Counted from the first letter of the stretch, positions 7,950 through 18,273 are shown. The stretch: DNA of 64,000 bases from an uncultured Flaviramulus sp. (GCA_947495125.1 CANLXL010000001.1:372001-436000), one strand, 5' to 3'. Numbers and translations are program-made. Notes: generated by a model from the letters alone, not told the origin.

Positions 7950-10358
7950 TTACTTTAAAACCAACCTCTTCTTTTTAAATGGTATTGGATAGCTCGTAAT
8001 CCAAACGTCTGCGTTCAAAGACTCATCGCACTCCTTAGATCCTAATACAACAACTTCAATATGCCTTCCTACCATATTTGGTGTTACGGGAAAATAATAA
8101 GTATAATTCTTATCAAACACACATTCATCACATACCGCAGCCTCCCACGAGTTAACCGGAAAAGAAATACTTCTATCTGACGCTCCAACAATTTCTCCAT
8201 CGACGCGAAGCGCGGCATAAGCACCTTCCTTTCCATGGTATCCGTTTAGCGCCACTGCTAAATAACTATTTTTATGAGCCTCATCAAGATGTATTGAAGC
8301 AGAAAAGGCCTTATCGAATTCCATTTCTTTATAATTCCCTAAAAGATTCGAAGCTTTCCATGTTTTAGAGCTTAACTTTTCTCCTTTATAAAATCCTTGA
8401 ACTTCGGACAGTCGATCGGCAAAATCAGCAATTCGAACATAGCGAATCTCTTCATCAGAAGGCAATTCTATTTCCATATCCAAATTCCCCATGAATATAA
8501 CAGGTTTCCAGGTTTTAAGATCGGAAGACACTTCTGCAATAATCGCTTCTTCAGGTTTTTTAGGCATAAATGAATAGGTGTCCGGCGAGGTAATTTTTAA
8601 TTGATCTATTAAAATAGGCTCACCAAAATCTAAGCGAAATGCTGCTTCTTTTATTTTGACGACTTTATCTCGATGCTTTCCTACATAAAAAGATGTATTA
8701 TAATCATTATCGAATAAATTCTTATCCCAAACCCCTCGATCTACAAATGTTTGTTGATTAAAAAAAGCGTCGCGAGCTGCTTTAACCTGTGGAATTTTAG
8801 TTTCTCCGGAACGGAATAATGAACGCACTTCAAAAGCGTTATTATCGGTCGCAAAACAGGTCGCTTCATATAAGATCTCAGCATCATTGGGGAAATCAAC
8901 AGGGTTTAAATCCGCCAATTTTCTATGCCATTTCCTAGTCATTACTTCACCCTCAAAGAGAACCTTAACCGATCCTCCTTTTAATAATTTAGAAACGTTT
9001 TTATTACCAATGGTCGCCGTTTTATAATCTTCAAAATGACTTAGGGAGAATGTTGATGTAGTCCCCGGGTATCCTAAAAGATCAATTTCAACAGGTTGCC
9101 CTTCAATATCTTTTACAACCTCGTAATTAATACCCTCAAGTGTCAAATCCTGTTCATGGCCATTAGACACTTTAATCAAGCAGGATCTGAATGGCATTAC
9201 GGTTACACTGGTTTTTTCGTTAAAATTAAAGTTTCCTAAAACACTTTCAAACGGGTGGTACTGTTTAACTTGGATCGGGTTATTATTTGCTTCCAAACCT
9301 ATGCTTTTATTTAAGTCAATTTGATAGATTACAGGTTCCCAACTTAAATTTTTAAGCACTAATAATCGGGTATTTTTATCACCTCTGGAAATGGCATGCA
9401 TCCCATATTGGTTTTCCGGAAGTTTAAACCCTTCAACCAGAATATCACGATATTTTTTATGTAGATTAAAAATTCTGGCTAGTCGCGGAAACTCATCATC
9501 TCTCAACAACCAAGGACTTCCATAAATTTCAGGAGCCAAAATGAGGTTCCTATGGAAGGCCTGAAGAATCAAGTCATCTTCCCAGTAGTCCAAACACGAT
9601 GATAAACAAACACCATGATCTTCCGTAAGACGTTTCATATCGGGCGTATAACCTCTCAACAGGTTTCCAACACGGTGGTGTGTAGCGGTTCTATCATTTT
9701 TAATATGGCCGTCTACATAGGTTTCTACACCTTCCCATAAAAAGGTAGTCGCATGAGGCAATCCTTTTTCGGTTAATGCCAATCGGTGATTTAACAAAAT
9801 GAGATCCGGTCTATGCTTACGTGCTTCGATCATCATGTTCACGAAAGCATCTTCCTTTTCAGGACGTAATTGTCCGCACACACGATCGAATTTAAACAGG
9901 TTAAAATCGTAATCTCTTACCAGTTTAACCATCATGTCGGTTCTTGCCTTTTCTTCTTCCAGTGTATTACCAAAACCATCCGGACCTCCCCAAAGTCCTA
10001 AGGTAAAGCCAATATCTTTTGCTGCTTTATGAATGGGTTCAAAACCATTCGGGAATTGTTTTTTAAAGCGATCGGAATCCATACTTCCGTAAAAACGTTT
10101 TCCATCTATGGCTCCGGCATCAAAGGCATAAATGTCCAATTGCATACCATACTCCTCCTTAAGCCATTTGAAAAAATTGAAATTGATTAGGGTTTGTTCT
10201 TCGGTACTTCCTTCATTGGTGTTATTTATCCATGAGAAGTATTGTGATTTGGCCGGTGTTTTTTCATCTGCACCCGGAAATACTTTTGTGGTGTTCTGAG
10301 CCCTTAAAGAAAACGCTATCAATAAAATAGAAATAGTTAAGGCTTTACTTTTTTGCAT
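7950..10358 (-). CDS. Exported GH27/GH36-like glycoside hydrolase with discoidin-like domain
   Basis: A signal peptide (cleavage near LRAQ) precedes a TIM barrel resembling clan GH-D alpha-galactosidase / alpha-N-acetylgalactosaminidase enzymes. The LFKFD strand at about residues 154-158 ends in the likely nucleophile D158. A GLWGGPDGFG loop lies before it and a FLWEGVETYVDG segment after it, which may hold the acid/base. A beta domain follows. Around residues 560-700 is an F5/8 type C-like region with a DFGEP strand and an RYVRIADF segment. The longest frame starts at a TTG (10367); the ATG at 10358 directly precedes the signal peptide and is preferred, giving 802 residues. I cannot assign a numbered family with certainty. 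PUL context suggests it acts on the same GalNAc-containing glycan. Confidence 0.7.
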   Translation of the reverse strand: MQKSKALTISILLIAFSLRAQNTTKVFPGADEKTPAKSQYFSWINNTNEGSTEEQTLINFNFFKWLKEEYGMQLDIYAFDAGAIDGKRFYGSMDSDRFKKQFPNGFEPIHKAAKDIGFTLGLWGGPDGFGNTLEEEKARTDMMVKLVRDYDFNLFKFDRVCGQLRPEKEDAFVNMMIEARKHRPDLILLNHRLALTEKGLPHATTFLWEGVETYVDGHIKNDRTATHHRVGNLLRGYTPDMKRLTEDHGVCLSSCLDYWEDDLILQAFHRNLILAPEIYGSPWLLRDDEFPRLARIFNLHKKYRDILVEGFKLPENQYGMHAISRGDKNTRLLVLKNLSWEPVIYQIDLNKSIGLEANNNPIQVKQYHPFESVLGNFNFNEKTSVTVMPFRSCLIKVSNGHEQDLTLEGINYEVVKDIEGQPVEIDLLGYPGTTSTFSLSHFEDYKTATIGNKNVSKLLKGGSVKVLFEGEVMTRKWHRKLADLNPVDFPNDAEILYEATCFATDNNAFEVRSLFRSGETKIPQVKAARDAFFNQQTFVDRGVWDKNLFDNDYNTSFYVGKHRDKVVKIKEAAFRLDFGEPILIDQLKITSPDTYSFMPKKPEEAIIAEVSSDLKTWKPVIFMGNLDMEIELPSDEEIRYVRIADFADRLSEVQGFYKGEKLSSKTWKASNLLGNYKEMEFDKAFSASIHLDEAHKNSYLAVALNGYHGKEGAYAALRVDGEIVGASDRSISFPVNSWEAAVCDECVFDKNYTYYFPVTPNMVGRHIEVVVLGSKECDESLNADVWITSYPIPFKKKRLVLK

Positions 10359-10543
10359 TACTTTCAATTTTAATTGGAATTATATTATTAAGTCTTTGAT
10401 ATGATTATAATTAAAAATCATATATTTTACAAATATGCAATTTATTTTATAAATATTAAAAAAATATGTAATTAGTATTACCAGGAGGAGACCTGACCTT
10501 GTAAATTATTCAATTCATAAGCAAAAAAATCACTCTTCAAGAT

Positions 10544-10581
10544 AAAAAGAGGCCTCGAAGTAAACTTCAAAAACCTCTTTT
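10544..10581 (-). terminator. Rho-independent terminator after the PUL1 susC-susD-lipoprotein operon
   Basis: The outer stem AAAAGAGG / CCTCTTTT and an inner GAAG / CTTC pairing form a hairpin, followed on the minus strand by a run of T. It lies 25 bp past the stop of the TIG lipoprotein gene. It separates the susC-susD-lipoprotein transcript from the hydrolase genes. Between it and the hydrolase start at 10358 there is only AT-rich DNA. Confidence 0.7.
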
Positions 10582-10606
10582 CGCAAACTAAAACTAAAAC
10601 ACTGTT

Positions 10607-11815
10607 TTATTCATAAACTATTATTAAAGTAGCACCTTTACCTTCAGACTTAGAGGTTTCGGCTTCTCTACCGTCACCGGTTGTATCTGAATTTGCTCCT
10701 TCTTGCGTGAAAATAAAATTCATGGCATTATTAGCGGCCCAATCGCCTCTGTTTACAATTTCTTGAACAATGTCTTTTAAATCCACAGTCTTTTGCGCAT
10801 CACCTCGGTCTCCGGCCGTCACCCATTCCGGTATTGTCCAAAGCACACTTGCTGTCGTTTTTGGTCTTGAAGATGTATTAAATAAAGCATCTGTGTTTTC
10901 AGGGGAATTCCCAACATTCTCTCCATGTATACGAAGGTTTACAGGTCCTGCACCAGGTGCATCACACTCAAATTGAATAGCAGCACTAAGTATAGTTGCA
11001 TTTTTAGGAACAGTTACATTTATATAACGCATCCCTATAATTTGTGCTCCAAAATCTGAATCACGCTCTCCCAATTCTAAATCACTACTATTTAAATCCA
11101 TATAACCTATTGGCCAACTAACAAGATCTGCTGATGGACCAGCAGTTTCTTCTACATCATCATTTAATTCTGTTAATTGTAACTCAAAAGTGATTTCGGT
11201 GGTCACTTCAAAACTTGGTCCAGATATTACTGTACCATCTTTTACTTGAACGGACACATTACCCGTGTTGGCGCCTTGAGGCACTGTAACTGTTAAGCTC
11301 GTTGCTGTAGCCTCTGTAACCGTGGTCTCCACGCCATTAAACCAAACCTTATTTTCTTCCGGGGTAGCACTAAAATGTTCTCCTGTCAATACAACCGTTT
11401 CTCCAACACCACCTTTAACAGGGCTTAATGAAGTAATTGTTGGAAGTAAGACCGTAAAGCTTGGCCCGGCAGCAGCTTCACCGCCATTTACAGACACCGT
11501 AATAGGTCCTGTTGTAGCACCTACCGGCACAGATGTTAATATGGTTGTATTACTTACAGATCTAATCGTTGCTTCAACACCATTAATCCACACTTTGTTT
11601 TCTGAAGCAATCGAGCTAAAATTAGTACCGGAAATAATAACTCCTGCACCTTCTTTACCACTTTCGGGATTATAAACAGTTACCGATGCAGGCCCAAAGT
11701 TACTATTTGGTGCCGATTGGTCATCGTCACTTTCACATGAAAAAACCACCGTTAAAGTCAACACTAAGACACTTAATGTCAATAATTTACTGTATTTTGA
11801 TATTATATGTTTCAT
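10607..11815 (-). CDS. Surface lipoprotein with two IPT/TIG domains
   Basis: Lipoprotein (Cys27 in VFSC, followed by acidic DDD) with two tandem IPT/TIG immunoglobulin-like domains at about 45-125 and 127-205. Each has the typical PxxGxxGxxVxxxGxxF pattern and an NKVWxNGVE segment. The C-terminal 200 residues form a beta-rich domain that I do not assign to a named family. There is no catalytic signature. Such proteins behind susC/susD usually act as surface glycan-binding proteins that hold substrate for the SusCD complex. The longest frame starts 25 codons earlier and overlaps the upstream gene. The ATG at 11815 directly precedes the signal peptide and is chosen. Confidence 0.8.
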   Translation of the reverse strand: MKHIISKYSKLLTLSVLVLTLTVVFSCESDDDQSAPNSNFGPASVTVYNPESGKEGAGVIISGTNFSSIASENKVWINGVEATIRSVSNTTILTSVPVGATTGPITVSVNGGEAAAGPSFTVLLPTITSLSPVKGGVGETVVLTGEHFSATPEENKVWFNGVETTVTEATATSLTVTVPQGANTGNVSVQVKDGTVISGPSFEVTTEITFELQLTELNDDVEETAGPSADLVSWPIGYMDLNSSDLELGERDSDFGAQIIGMRYINVTVPKNATILSAAIQFECDAPGAGPVNLRIHGENVGNSPENTDALFNTSSRPKTTASVLWTIPEWVTAGDRGDAQKTVDLKDIVQEIVNRGDWAANNAMNFIFTQEGANSDTTGDGREAETSKSEGKGATLIIVYE

Positions 11816-11843
11816 TTTATATATTTTAAAAGTTGTATATTTT

Positions 11844-12872
11844 TTATTGATGAAAATCCAAAAGCTCTTCTTTAGACATAGCAACATCATGAATGTAGGC
11901 CTCTCCGCTCTCTCCTAAATAAGGAATACCATATGTTCCCGTGCCATCTTGAGCAATATTAATTGGGAATCCACTATTAATATCTCCAATGGCCGACATA
12001 TCCTTACGTTCAATTTCTTCCAGGTCGTGATAAAGTATGGCATCCCCATCCCTATCAAACGTTACGGTTAGTAAGTGCCAATTGCCATCATTCATAGCAG
12101 GACCACTTATATCCACTCTATTGGATCCATCGCCGATATTCATTTTCCAATCGCTAGCCCCTCTATAGGAAAACACAAATCCAGGAAGGCTACCACTTCC
12201 CCAGTTTTTATCGGAAATTATGGAGGGGTCGCTATTCGTTGCGGTTGATTTAGCCCATATACTTACAGTAAAATCCCCGGTATATCTAAAACTCAAATCG
12301 ATACCGGTTTCATCAATGGTTGCAAATTCTCCAGCACCATTGAAGGTTTGCACAAGACCTTCAAAAAATGTATATGAATTGAATTCTCTTGGATCTAACA
12401 GTCTGTTTATGATGTATGTAATATTCTCAACTATTAAACCCCTTGAGTTTTCTTGTAGATAGGTGATCTCAAAAGCAATGCCTCTGGCTTTGCCTTCTTC
12501 CACCCCCAAGTTTAATACCGTGGTATTTAGTGTTATGATGTATGCCCCGGAATCTTCAGAAATATCGGTAATCGCCGTTTTATTATCCGAAGAATCATTA
12601 ATTAAAGAAACACTTTCCGGTTTTGTATTGGTTCTTACCTTTAAAACCACATTTTGATTCTTAGTATAGAAATTCTCCTTTAAAGGATCGTGATCTAATG
12701 CAATCAACTCATCTGCTGTATATGGAAGCTCTGTTTTGGGGTTATTAGGATAAAGCATTTCTGCTTCCGGTTGTACATAGTACGCATTAACAACCTCATG
12801 ACTATCTACTTCACAGCCTGTAAGAAGGAATGAAAAGACACCCAATAACATAATAAATTTTATATTTTTCAT
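11844..12872 (-). CDS. LamG-domain surface lipoprotein (PUL1)
   Basis: Lipoprotein (Cys20 in LTGC) of 342 residues. The N-terminal part (about 30-165) contains a short region, with YTADEL and a following DHDPLKE, that also occurs in the twin-LamG lipoprotein at 34936-36660. The C-terminal half is a concanavalin-like LamG sandwich with SDPSIISDKNW, NIGDGSNRVDI and WHLLTVTFDRDG segments. It is probably a surface glycan-binding protein working with the adjacent SusD. The start was moved from the longest frame to the ATG at 12872 because this begins the signal peptide and removes the overlap with susD. Confidence 0.8.
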   Translation of the reverse strand: MKNIKFIMLLGVFSFLLTGCEVDSHEVVNAYYVQPEAEMLYPNNPKTELPYTADELIALDHDPLKENFYTKNQNVVLKVRTNTKPESVSLINDSSDNKTAITDISEDSGAYIITLNTTVLNLGVEEGKARGIAFEITYLQENSRGLIVENITYIINRLLDPREFNSYTFFEGLVQTFNGAGEFATIDETGIDLSFRYTGDFTVSIWAKSTATNSDPSIISDKNWGSGSLPGFVFSYRGASDWKMNIGDGSNRVDISGPAMNDGNWHLLTVTFDRDGDAILYHDLEEIERKDMSAIGDINSGFPINIAQDGTGTYGIPYLGESGEAYIHDVAMSKEELLDFHQ

Positions 12873-12900
12873 AATGTAATATTTAAGTTTTAAATAACGG

Positions 12901-14394
12901 TTATCTAACATCCCACCAAACATTATCCAATAAACCATCTCCATAGGCACTTACCGCAGTATTATAATGCTCAGTATTCAAGTTTAGTTCATTACTTGGG
13001 TATTCGACTTTGGTAGGAAAAACACCTTCTGTTATTCCCAGACGGTAGCCCACAGTTATAGTAGCCGTATTTCCATTGGGATCTACACGATCTATCTCGG
13101 CAGTAGCCGTTCGTTGTGCAATAGCAGGGTAACCTGTTCTACGCATTTCGGCATAGGCTTCATGACCATTTGTAAACAAAGCAATCCATTTTTGAATGGC
13201 AATTTGTTCCAACTTTTCTTCATCAGAACCGGATAAGGTTGCCGTTGATGTTGTTAAAAAAGTTGCAATATCTGTTTCAGATACTCCCCATTGTTCCAAA
13301 TTGGCTCGTATGCCTTTTCTAAACTCGGCATTTGCATCTCCGCCACCAATACCAGCGAGTGCAGCTTCTGCTCTTAGAAAGCATACTTCTGAGTATGTGA
13401 GAATATATGCAGGCAAATCTCTGTTTTGCCAAAATAATGTCCCTCTTACCGATTGCGCCCCATCATCAAAGTTTACATTCAATCCATTGACTTGCCCTTG
13501 ATATATATCATTATTATTCCCTGCTACAGTAGCATAAATAAACTTCCTGGGATCATTAGAATCGCGCAATTCCTTTAATAATAACTCACTAACAAATCTA
13601 TTCGTTGGTCTGGTGGTACCATGGAGCGGATTACTATCACTATCCTCTGAACCGGGATATTTAAATGTTGCTGACTCTGAATTTGAACCTATCAAACTCG
13701 AGCTTAAAGCATTGGTAATAACTGGTGTTGCCACCGCGGGGTCGACAAAGCGCATCCGCATTCCAATTCGTAATTTTAAAGCATTTGCAAACTTGATCCA
13801 GTTCGCTGTACTACCATCATATATGAAATCCACATTACTAAAAGCACCTCCAGAAACAGCATTTAATTGCGTAATGGCTTGATCTAATTCATTGACCAAA
13901 TCTTTATATATAAACGCTTCGCTATCATAGCTTGGGTTAGGAAATTCTAATCCTTTAGCTCCTTCGGTATAGGGTATGGCTCCAAAAAGATCTACCATAC
14001 GTTGATAATACAGCACTCTTAGAATTCTGGCCACAGCGTTATTCAGTGTGTTTTCCTGACGACCACCCGGAGTTGTAAGCCCTAAAACCGTATTAATATC
14101 GGTGATCCTATCATACATCCCACTCCATTTTTGTGAAGTACCATTCTCATAAGCGGCAATACCACTTGGAAAAGCAAAACCTCTTAAGTCTGAAATAATG
14201 AGTAATGTTTCATCCATGGTTTCGTTTGCGGCACTTACCAAAGCTGCTAAAAACAGATTATCTGCCTGTACGGTTTCAACGGTTGGTGCATTAGGATTTA
14301 TATTAATTTCATCAAAACCTTCGTCACATCCAAAAAGAACTATAACAGAAAGTAGCATTAAAGCCTTATATATATTGTTTTTAAATATTTTCAT
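12901..14394 (-). CDS. susD: SusD/RagB-like substrate-binding lipoprotein (PUL1)
   Basis: A 497-residue lipoprotein (Cys23 in LFGC) of the SusD-like type. It has the usual helical TPR-like scaffold, the early NINPNAPT segment and the late C-terminal SNELNLN region. It forms the lid over the SusC transporter directly upstream, with a gap of 11 bp, and catches oligosaccharide at the cell surface. The ATG at 14394 directly precedes the signal peptide. Ligand specificity is not visible. Confidence 0.93.
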   Translation of the reverse strand: MKIFKNNIYKALMLLSVIVLFGCDEGFDEININPNAPTVETVQADNLFLAALVSAANETMDETLLIISDLRGFAFPSGIAAYENGTSQKWSGMYDRITDINTVLGLTTPGGRQENTLNNAVARILRVLYYQRMVDLFGAIPYTEGAKGLEFPNPSYDSEAFIYKDLVNELDQAITQLNAVSGGAFSNVDFIYDGSTANWIKFANALKLRIGMRMRFVDPAVATPVITNALSSSLIGSNSESATFKYPGSEDSDSNPLHGTTRPTNRFVSELLLKELRDSNDPRKFIYATVAGNNNDIYQGQVNGLNVNFDDGAQSVRGTLFWQNRDLPAYILTYSEVCFLRAEAALAGIGGGDANAEFRKGIRANLEQWGVSETDIATFLTTSTATLSGSDEEKLEQIAIQKWIALFTNGHEAYAEMRRTGYPAIAQRTATAEIDRVDPNGNTATITVGYRLGITEGVFPTKVEYPSNELNLNTEHYNTAVSAYGDGLLDNVWWDVR

Positions 14395-14405
14395 CTTTCT
14401 ATATT

Positions 14406-17400
14406 TTAAAATTCAATTTTCACATTAAGTCCATAACGTCTTGTACCCGGCAATGCATTTCCTTCTAAACCTTGTGCATTACCGCTACTTACGTTAGATT
14501 CCGGATCGAAATCCTTGGTGTTTCTATGAAGAATAAATAAATTTCTTCCTATTAATGAAAAAGACATATTGGTGAAGGGCAACCGATCCAAAACCTTTTT
14601 TGGTAGCTGGTATGATAAAGACACTTCTCTTAACTTCACAAAACTCGCATCTTCAATAAAGGGCTCTACAATACCACTTTTAAAAAGATCTTCATGATAA
14701 ATTCTTGGACTTGCATAAAACGTATTTATCTCTCCGCCTATTTGATTTCCATTAGCATCCGTTGGTAAATTCCCATTTTGAACGACAGCGTTATTGTTGG
14801 TCCAAAAATCGATCCCACCTGTTGTGCTTCCAGGCAAAGAACTTCTTGCTGACCCATTAGTTAATGCTAGAAATTCTGGTGAATTATAAAAGGCATCTCT
14901 ACCTGCTATTGAAAGTTGATGTGTTCCGGCGCGATTCATTGTTCTGGCGGTATTATTAATGATCAACCCACCTTTTCTAATATCTACTAAAAAGCTTAAA
15001 TTGAAGTTTTTGTATTTAAAAGAATTTCTAACGCCCGCCAGCCATTCCGGATTTGGATCACCGATATAAACCTGATCGGTACCTACTGGGGTTCCCTTAT
15101 TATCGACAACAACCAATCCGTCTGAATTTCTTTGGAATTTTCTACCATAGATCACACCATAAGGCTGACCCTTTTCTGCTCTAAAGGTGACTAAGTTTCC
15201 TCCGGAGAGATTTACTGAACCAATCTGTACAAAGTTTACATTTTCATCACTTAACACTTCTTTTACTTCAGACGTATTTTTGGTAAAGTTAATTGAAGCA
15301 TCCCATGAAAAATCTTTAGTTTCAATTGGCGTAGTAGTGACCAAAACTTCAAAACCTCTGTTCTCTATATCTCCGGCGTTAACAGTTCTACTATTAAAAC
15401 CTGTAGACCCCGCTACATTTACCGGGACAATTTGGTTCTTGGTATTCGATTTGTACCATGCGAAATCAATTCCAATTCTATTTTTAAAGAAACGTAAATC
15501 TGTACCAACTTCAACCGAAGACGTAATTTCTGGTTTTAAATCTGCAAGAGGAATTCTACTATCTACTCCAGAAGTTAAAAGCGTTCCAAACCTTCCTGAA
15601 TTTGTTAACGCCGATAATCTATAAGGGTCAGTACCGTTACCTACTTCTGCCCATGATGCTCTAATTTTACCAAAGCTCAAAATGTCTTTATTTATCCCTA
15701 ATGCTTCTGAAAACACCAAACTACCACCTACAGAAGGGTAAAAGAATGAACGATTCGTCGCCGGTAATGTAGATGACCAATCATTTCTACCTGTTACGTC
15801 CAAAAACGCAAAACCCTTATAGGCAATTTGACCAGAAAAATATAACGAGTTTGTTTGTAATTCACTTGTCTCTAAATTACCTCTTGATATATCTTCAAAA
15901 TTATTTATGGCGAAGAAATCCGGTATAATAAACCGCTCTCCTCTGACACTGGTTCCTCTAAATTTTGATTTGAAATGATTTCCTCCCAAGGTCGCCGATA
16001 TAGCAATATTTTCAGAAACATCTGTATTATATGACACCAAAAAATCTGCATTTAAATCAGAATAAAAGTTGGTAGACTCACTATATGAACCTAAATAGTT
16101 ATCTCTTAATGCACCAGCTGATTTTTTATTGTTAGCAAAAAGCGAAGATTGATCTAAACCAACGCGTCCCAAAACACTTAGATCATCTATTATGTCATAT
16201 TTTAATGAAACGAAACCTGTATAATTATTACGTTCGTCATCAGTAGTATGTTTGCGTACATACCAGTAGGGGTTACCTACCCATGGCGCTTTAGGCCCTC
16301 GCGGATCCCATACTCCCAACTCTGAGGGGTTTGCCGGATCTCGTCGTTCTCTTGAAATAAGGTAAGGTGTTATTCCTGCCGGGGGATAGGCACTTGGGTC
16401 ATGTTCCGGATTTAAATAATCTCTTAAAAAATCATTCCCTATACTTCTTGGCATCATATTAATAATCCAGGGAATACTTCCTCTACCTCCAGATAGGGTT
16501 CTATTATGTACTTTTTGATTTACATAAGTTACTCTACCGTCTAAGGTTAATTTTTCTGCTATTTTCGATGTTAGTCTAAGTGTTATTGTATTTCTGTCCT
16601 GCTCACTTTCCGGAACAATCCCTTCATCTTTAATATTGGTAAAGGACGCCCTAACTTGAGTACCGCTGTTTCCTCCACTTATAGATACTGCATTAGAAAT
16701 ACTTGTTCCTGTTCTGTAAAAATCTTTAGCGAAATTTGGGGTTGGTGAATACTGACCGATCGTATAATAGGAATCCCATTGTCTATAAGTTTGACCATTT
16801 AAACGTGCTCCCCAGCTTTTATCGTCACCAATCCTGTTAATTTCTATACCGTTAGTATCGAAATAGGCTAATTCCGGATCCAGATCCCATCGTTTTCCTG
16901 AAATTTCGCCACCTCTACCGGCTCCAAATTCATTTTGATAACGCGGAAAAACATAAGCATCCTCAAAAGTAACACTGGTATTATACGTTATTCCTAAACC
17001 TTTATCTTGAGACCCTTTTTTGGTTGTGATCACAATCACACCATTAGCCGCTCTGGATCCATACAATGCTGCTGCTGCCGGACCTTTTAATACTGAAAGG
17101 GACTCTATATCTTCCGGGTTAATATTAGCGGCATGGTCATTACCCGCATCGCTGGTAATATCCCCACCAAATTCATCGGTATATCCAACATCAGACGAAC
17201 TACTACGAATAGGAATTCCATCAATAACATAAAGGGGTTGGTTATTACCGTTAAAAGAGTTATTCCCTCTTATGACCACTCTACTTGAACTGCCTATTCC
17301 ATTAGAGGTTGTATTTATTTGTACTCCTGCTACCTTACCCTGAAAACTATTTAGAACATTGGCATCTTTAACATCATTAAAGTCCTCACCTTTCAGTTCT

Positions 17401-18116
17401 GTTACAGCATATCCAAGTGCTTTCTTTTCTCTTTTTATACCTAAGGCCGTAACTACAATTTCATCAAGAGCTTCCTGAGATTCCAATAAAACGACGTCTA
17501 TGATATTTGTATCACCGACCGTTATACTTTGGCTAACCATGCCTAAATAACTGAACTGCAAAACAGCTCCTTTATTTACAGTGATCGCATAGTTACCATC
17601 AAAATCTGTTTGTGTTCCATTGGACGTACCTACCTCAACAATATTTACACCTAAAAGTGGTACACCTGAGGGGTCTTTAACGTTACCCGAAATCTCATTT
17701 TGTTGAATTTCGATTTTCTCAACTATTGGAACTTCGGATTTTGGTTTCTCTTCTTTTTCGCCATGCTTCAAGATGATTTGCTTACCCAATACCTCGAACA
17801 CAATAGATGTGTTTGAAAATATTTTCTTCAAAATCTTTGAGATTCTTTGTTTCTTAAACTTGGCATCTATACGCCTAGTATAGTCTACTTCCCTGTCATT
17901 ATATAAAATCTTAAATTCCGTTTGTGACTCAATTTCTCTAAGTACTTTCTCAATACTTACATTTTCTAAATCTAAAGTAATCTTCGTGTTTTGAGAATAA
18001 GTATTTGCGTGAATCTGGAATAAAGTGATTATAAATAAATAAATGGAAAGTTTCATTTTTAAATCAAATTTCAAAGGATAAAGGGAGAGCCCCTCTAACT
18101 TCATTAGATTTTTCAT
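14406..18116 (-). CDS. susC: SusC/RagA TonB-dependent outer-membrane transporter (PUL1)
   Basis: A 1236-residue SusC-type transporter. A signal peptide (about 20-41) is followed by an STN domain (about 45-118) and a carboxypeptidase-D regulatory-like beta domain (about 140-212, with DFDGNYAI). A TonB-box-like stretch at 218-226 (DEIVVTALG) leads into the plug (about 230-370) with GVxxxTTSNG and AALYGSRAANGVI motifs, then the 22-strand barrel. The STN domain marks transporters that signal to a FecR anti-sigma factor, and fecR is directly upstream with a divergent ECF sigma gene. It should import glycan fragments from the surface. The start is ATG 18116. Confidence 0.95.
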   Translation of the reverse strand: MKNLMKLEGLSLYPLKFDLKMKLSIYLFIITLFQIHANTYSQNTKITLDLENVSIEKVLREIESQTEFKILYNDREVDYTRRIDAKFKKQRISKILKKIFSNTSIVFEVLGKQIILKHGEKEEKPKSEVPIVEKIEIQQNEISGNVKDPSGVPLLGVNIVEVGTSNGTQTDFDGNYAITVNKGAVLQFSYLGMVSQSITVGDTNIIDVVLLESQEALDEIVVTALGIKREKKALGYAVTELKGEDFNDVKDANVLNSFQGKVAGVQINTTSNGIGSSSRVVIRGNNSFNGNNQPLYVIDGIPIRSSSSDVGYTDEFGGDITSDAGNDHAANINPEDIESLSVLKGPAAAALYGSRAANGVIVITTKKGSQDKGLGITYNTSVTFEDAYVFPRYQNEFGAGRGGEISGKRWDLDPELAYFDTNGIEINRIGDDKSWGARLNGQTYRQWDSYYTIGQYSPTPNFAKDFYRTGTSISNAVSISGGNSGTQVRASFTNIKDEGIVPESEQDRNTITLRLTSKIAEKLTLDGRVTYVNQKVHNRTLSGGRGSIPWIINMMPRSIGNDFLRDYLNPEHDPSAYPPAGITPYLISRERRDPANPSELGVWDPRGPKAPWVGNPYWYVRKHTTDDERNNYTGFVSLKYDIIDDLSVLGRVGLDQSSLFANNKKSAGALRDNYLGSYSESTNFYSDLNADFLVSYNTDVSENIAISATLGGNHFKSKFRGTSVRGERFIIPDFFAINNFEDISRGNLETSELQTNSLYFSGQIAYKGFAFLDVTGRNDWSSTLPATNRSFFYPSVGGSLVFSEALGINKDILSFGKIRASWAEVGNGTDPYRLSALTNSGRFGTLLTSGVDSRIPLADLKPEITSSVEVGTDLRFFKNRIGIDFAWYKSNTKNQIVPVNVAGSTGFNSRTVNAGDIENRGFEVLVTTTPIETKDFSWDASINFTKNTSEVKEVLSDENVNFVQIGSVNLSGGNLVTFRAEKGQPYGVIYGRKFQRNSDGLVVVDNKGTPVGTDQVYIGDPNPEWLAGVRNSFKYKNFNLSFLVDIRKGGLIINNTARTMNRAGTHQLSIAGRDAFYNSPEFLALTNGSARSSLPGSTTGGIDFWTNNNAVVQNGNLPTDANGNQIGGEINTFYASPRIYHEDLFKSGIVEPFIEDASFVKLREVSLSYQLPKKVLDRLPFTNMSFSLIGRNLFILHRNTKDFDPESNVSSGNAQGLEGNALPGTRRYGLNVKIEF

Positions 18117-18128
18117 ACTTTTGTTTTG

Positions 18129-18205
18129 AATTTACGTGGTTAATTAATAAGTCTTTAGCCACCTTATCACCATCGGGAAATGTTCCAGCATTTTCCGATT
18201 TTTTT
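18129..18205 (+). ncRNA. Candidate cis-antisense sRNA in the susC leader (PUL1)
   Basis: On the plus strand, opposite the susC leader, TACTTTTG at 18116-18123 matches the -7 consensus TAnnTTTG. A 9-bp hairpin follows at 18174-18197 (CGGGAAATG / CATTTTCCG with one G-U pair), then a run of seven T at 18199-18205. This would give an RNA of about 75 bases ending like a rho-independent terminator and fully antisense to the susC 5' leader. No convincing -33 box is present. Small antisense RNAs at susC leaders are known regulators of Bacteroides PULs. The prediction rests on pattern only. Confidence 0.4.
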
Positions 18206-18273
18206 ATAAAATGACCTTTAATTTGAAATGTTAAATCATGTCATAGGCATCTTGTTTTTTGGTTAATATTAGT

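Noticed and set aside
15187-15624. Plus-strand 145-codon frame within susC
   Set aside because: Antisense to conserved barrel sequence, low-complexity composition and no homologous features.
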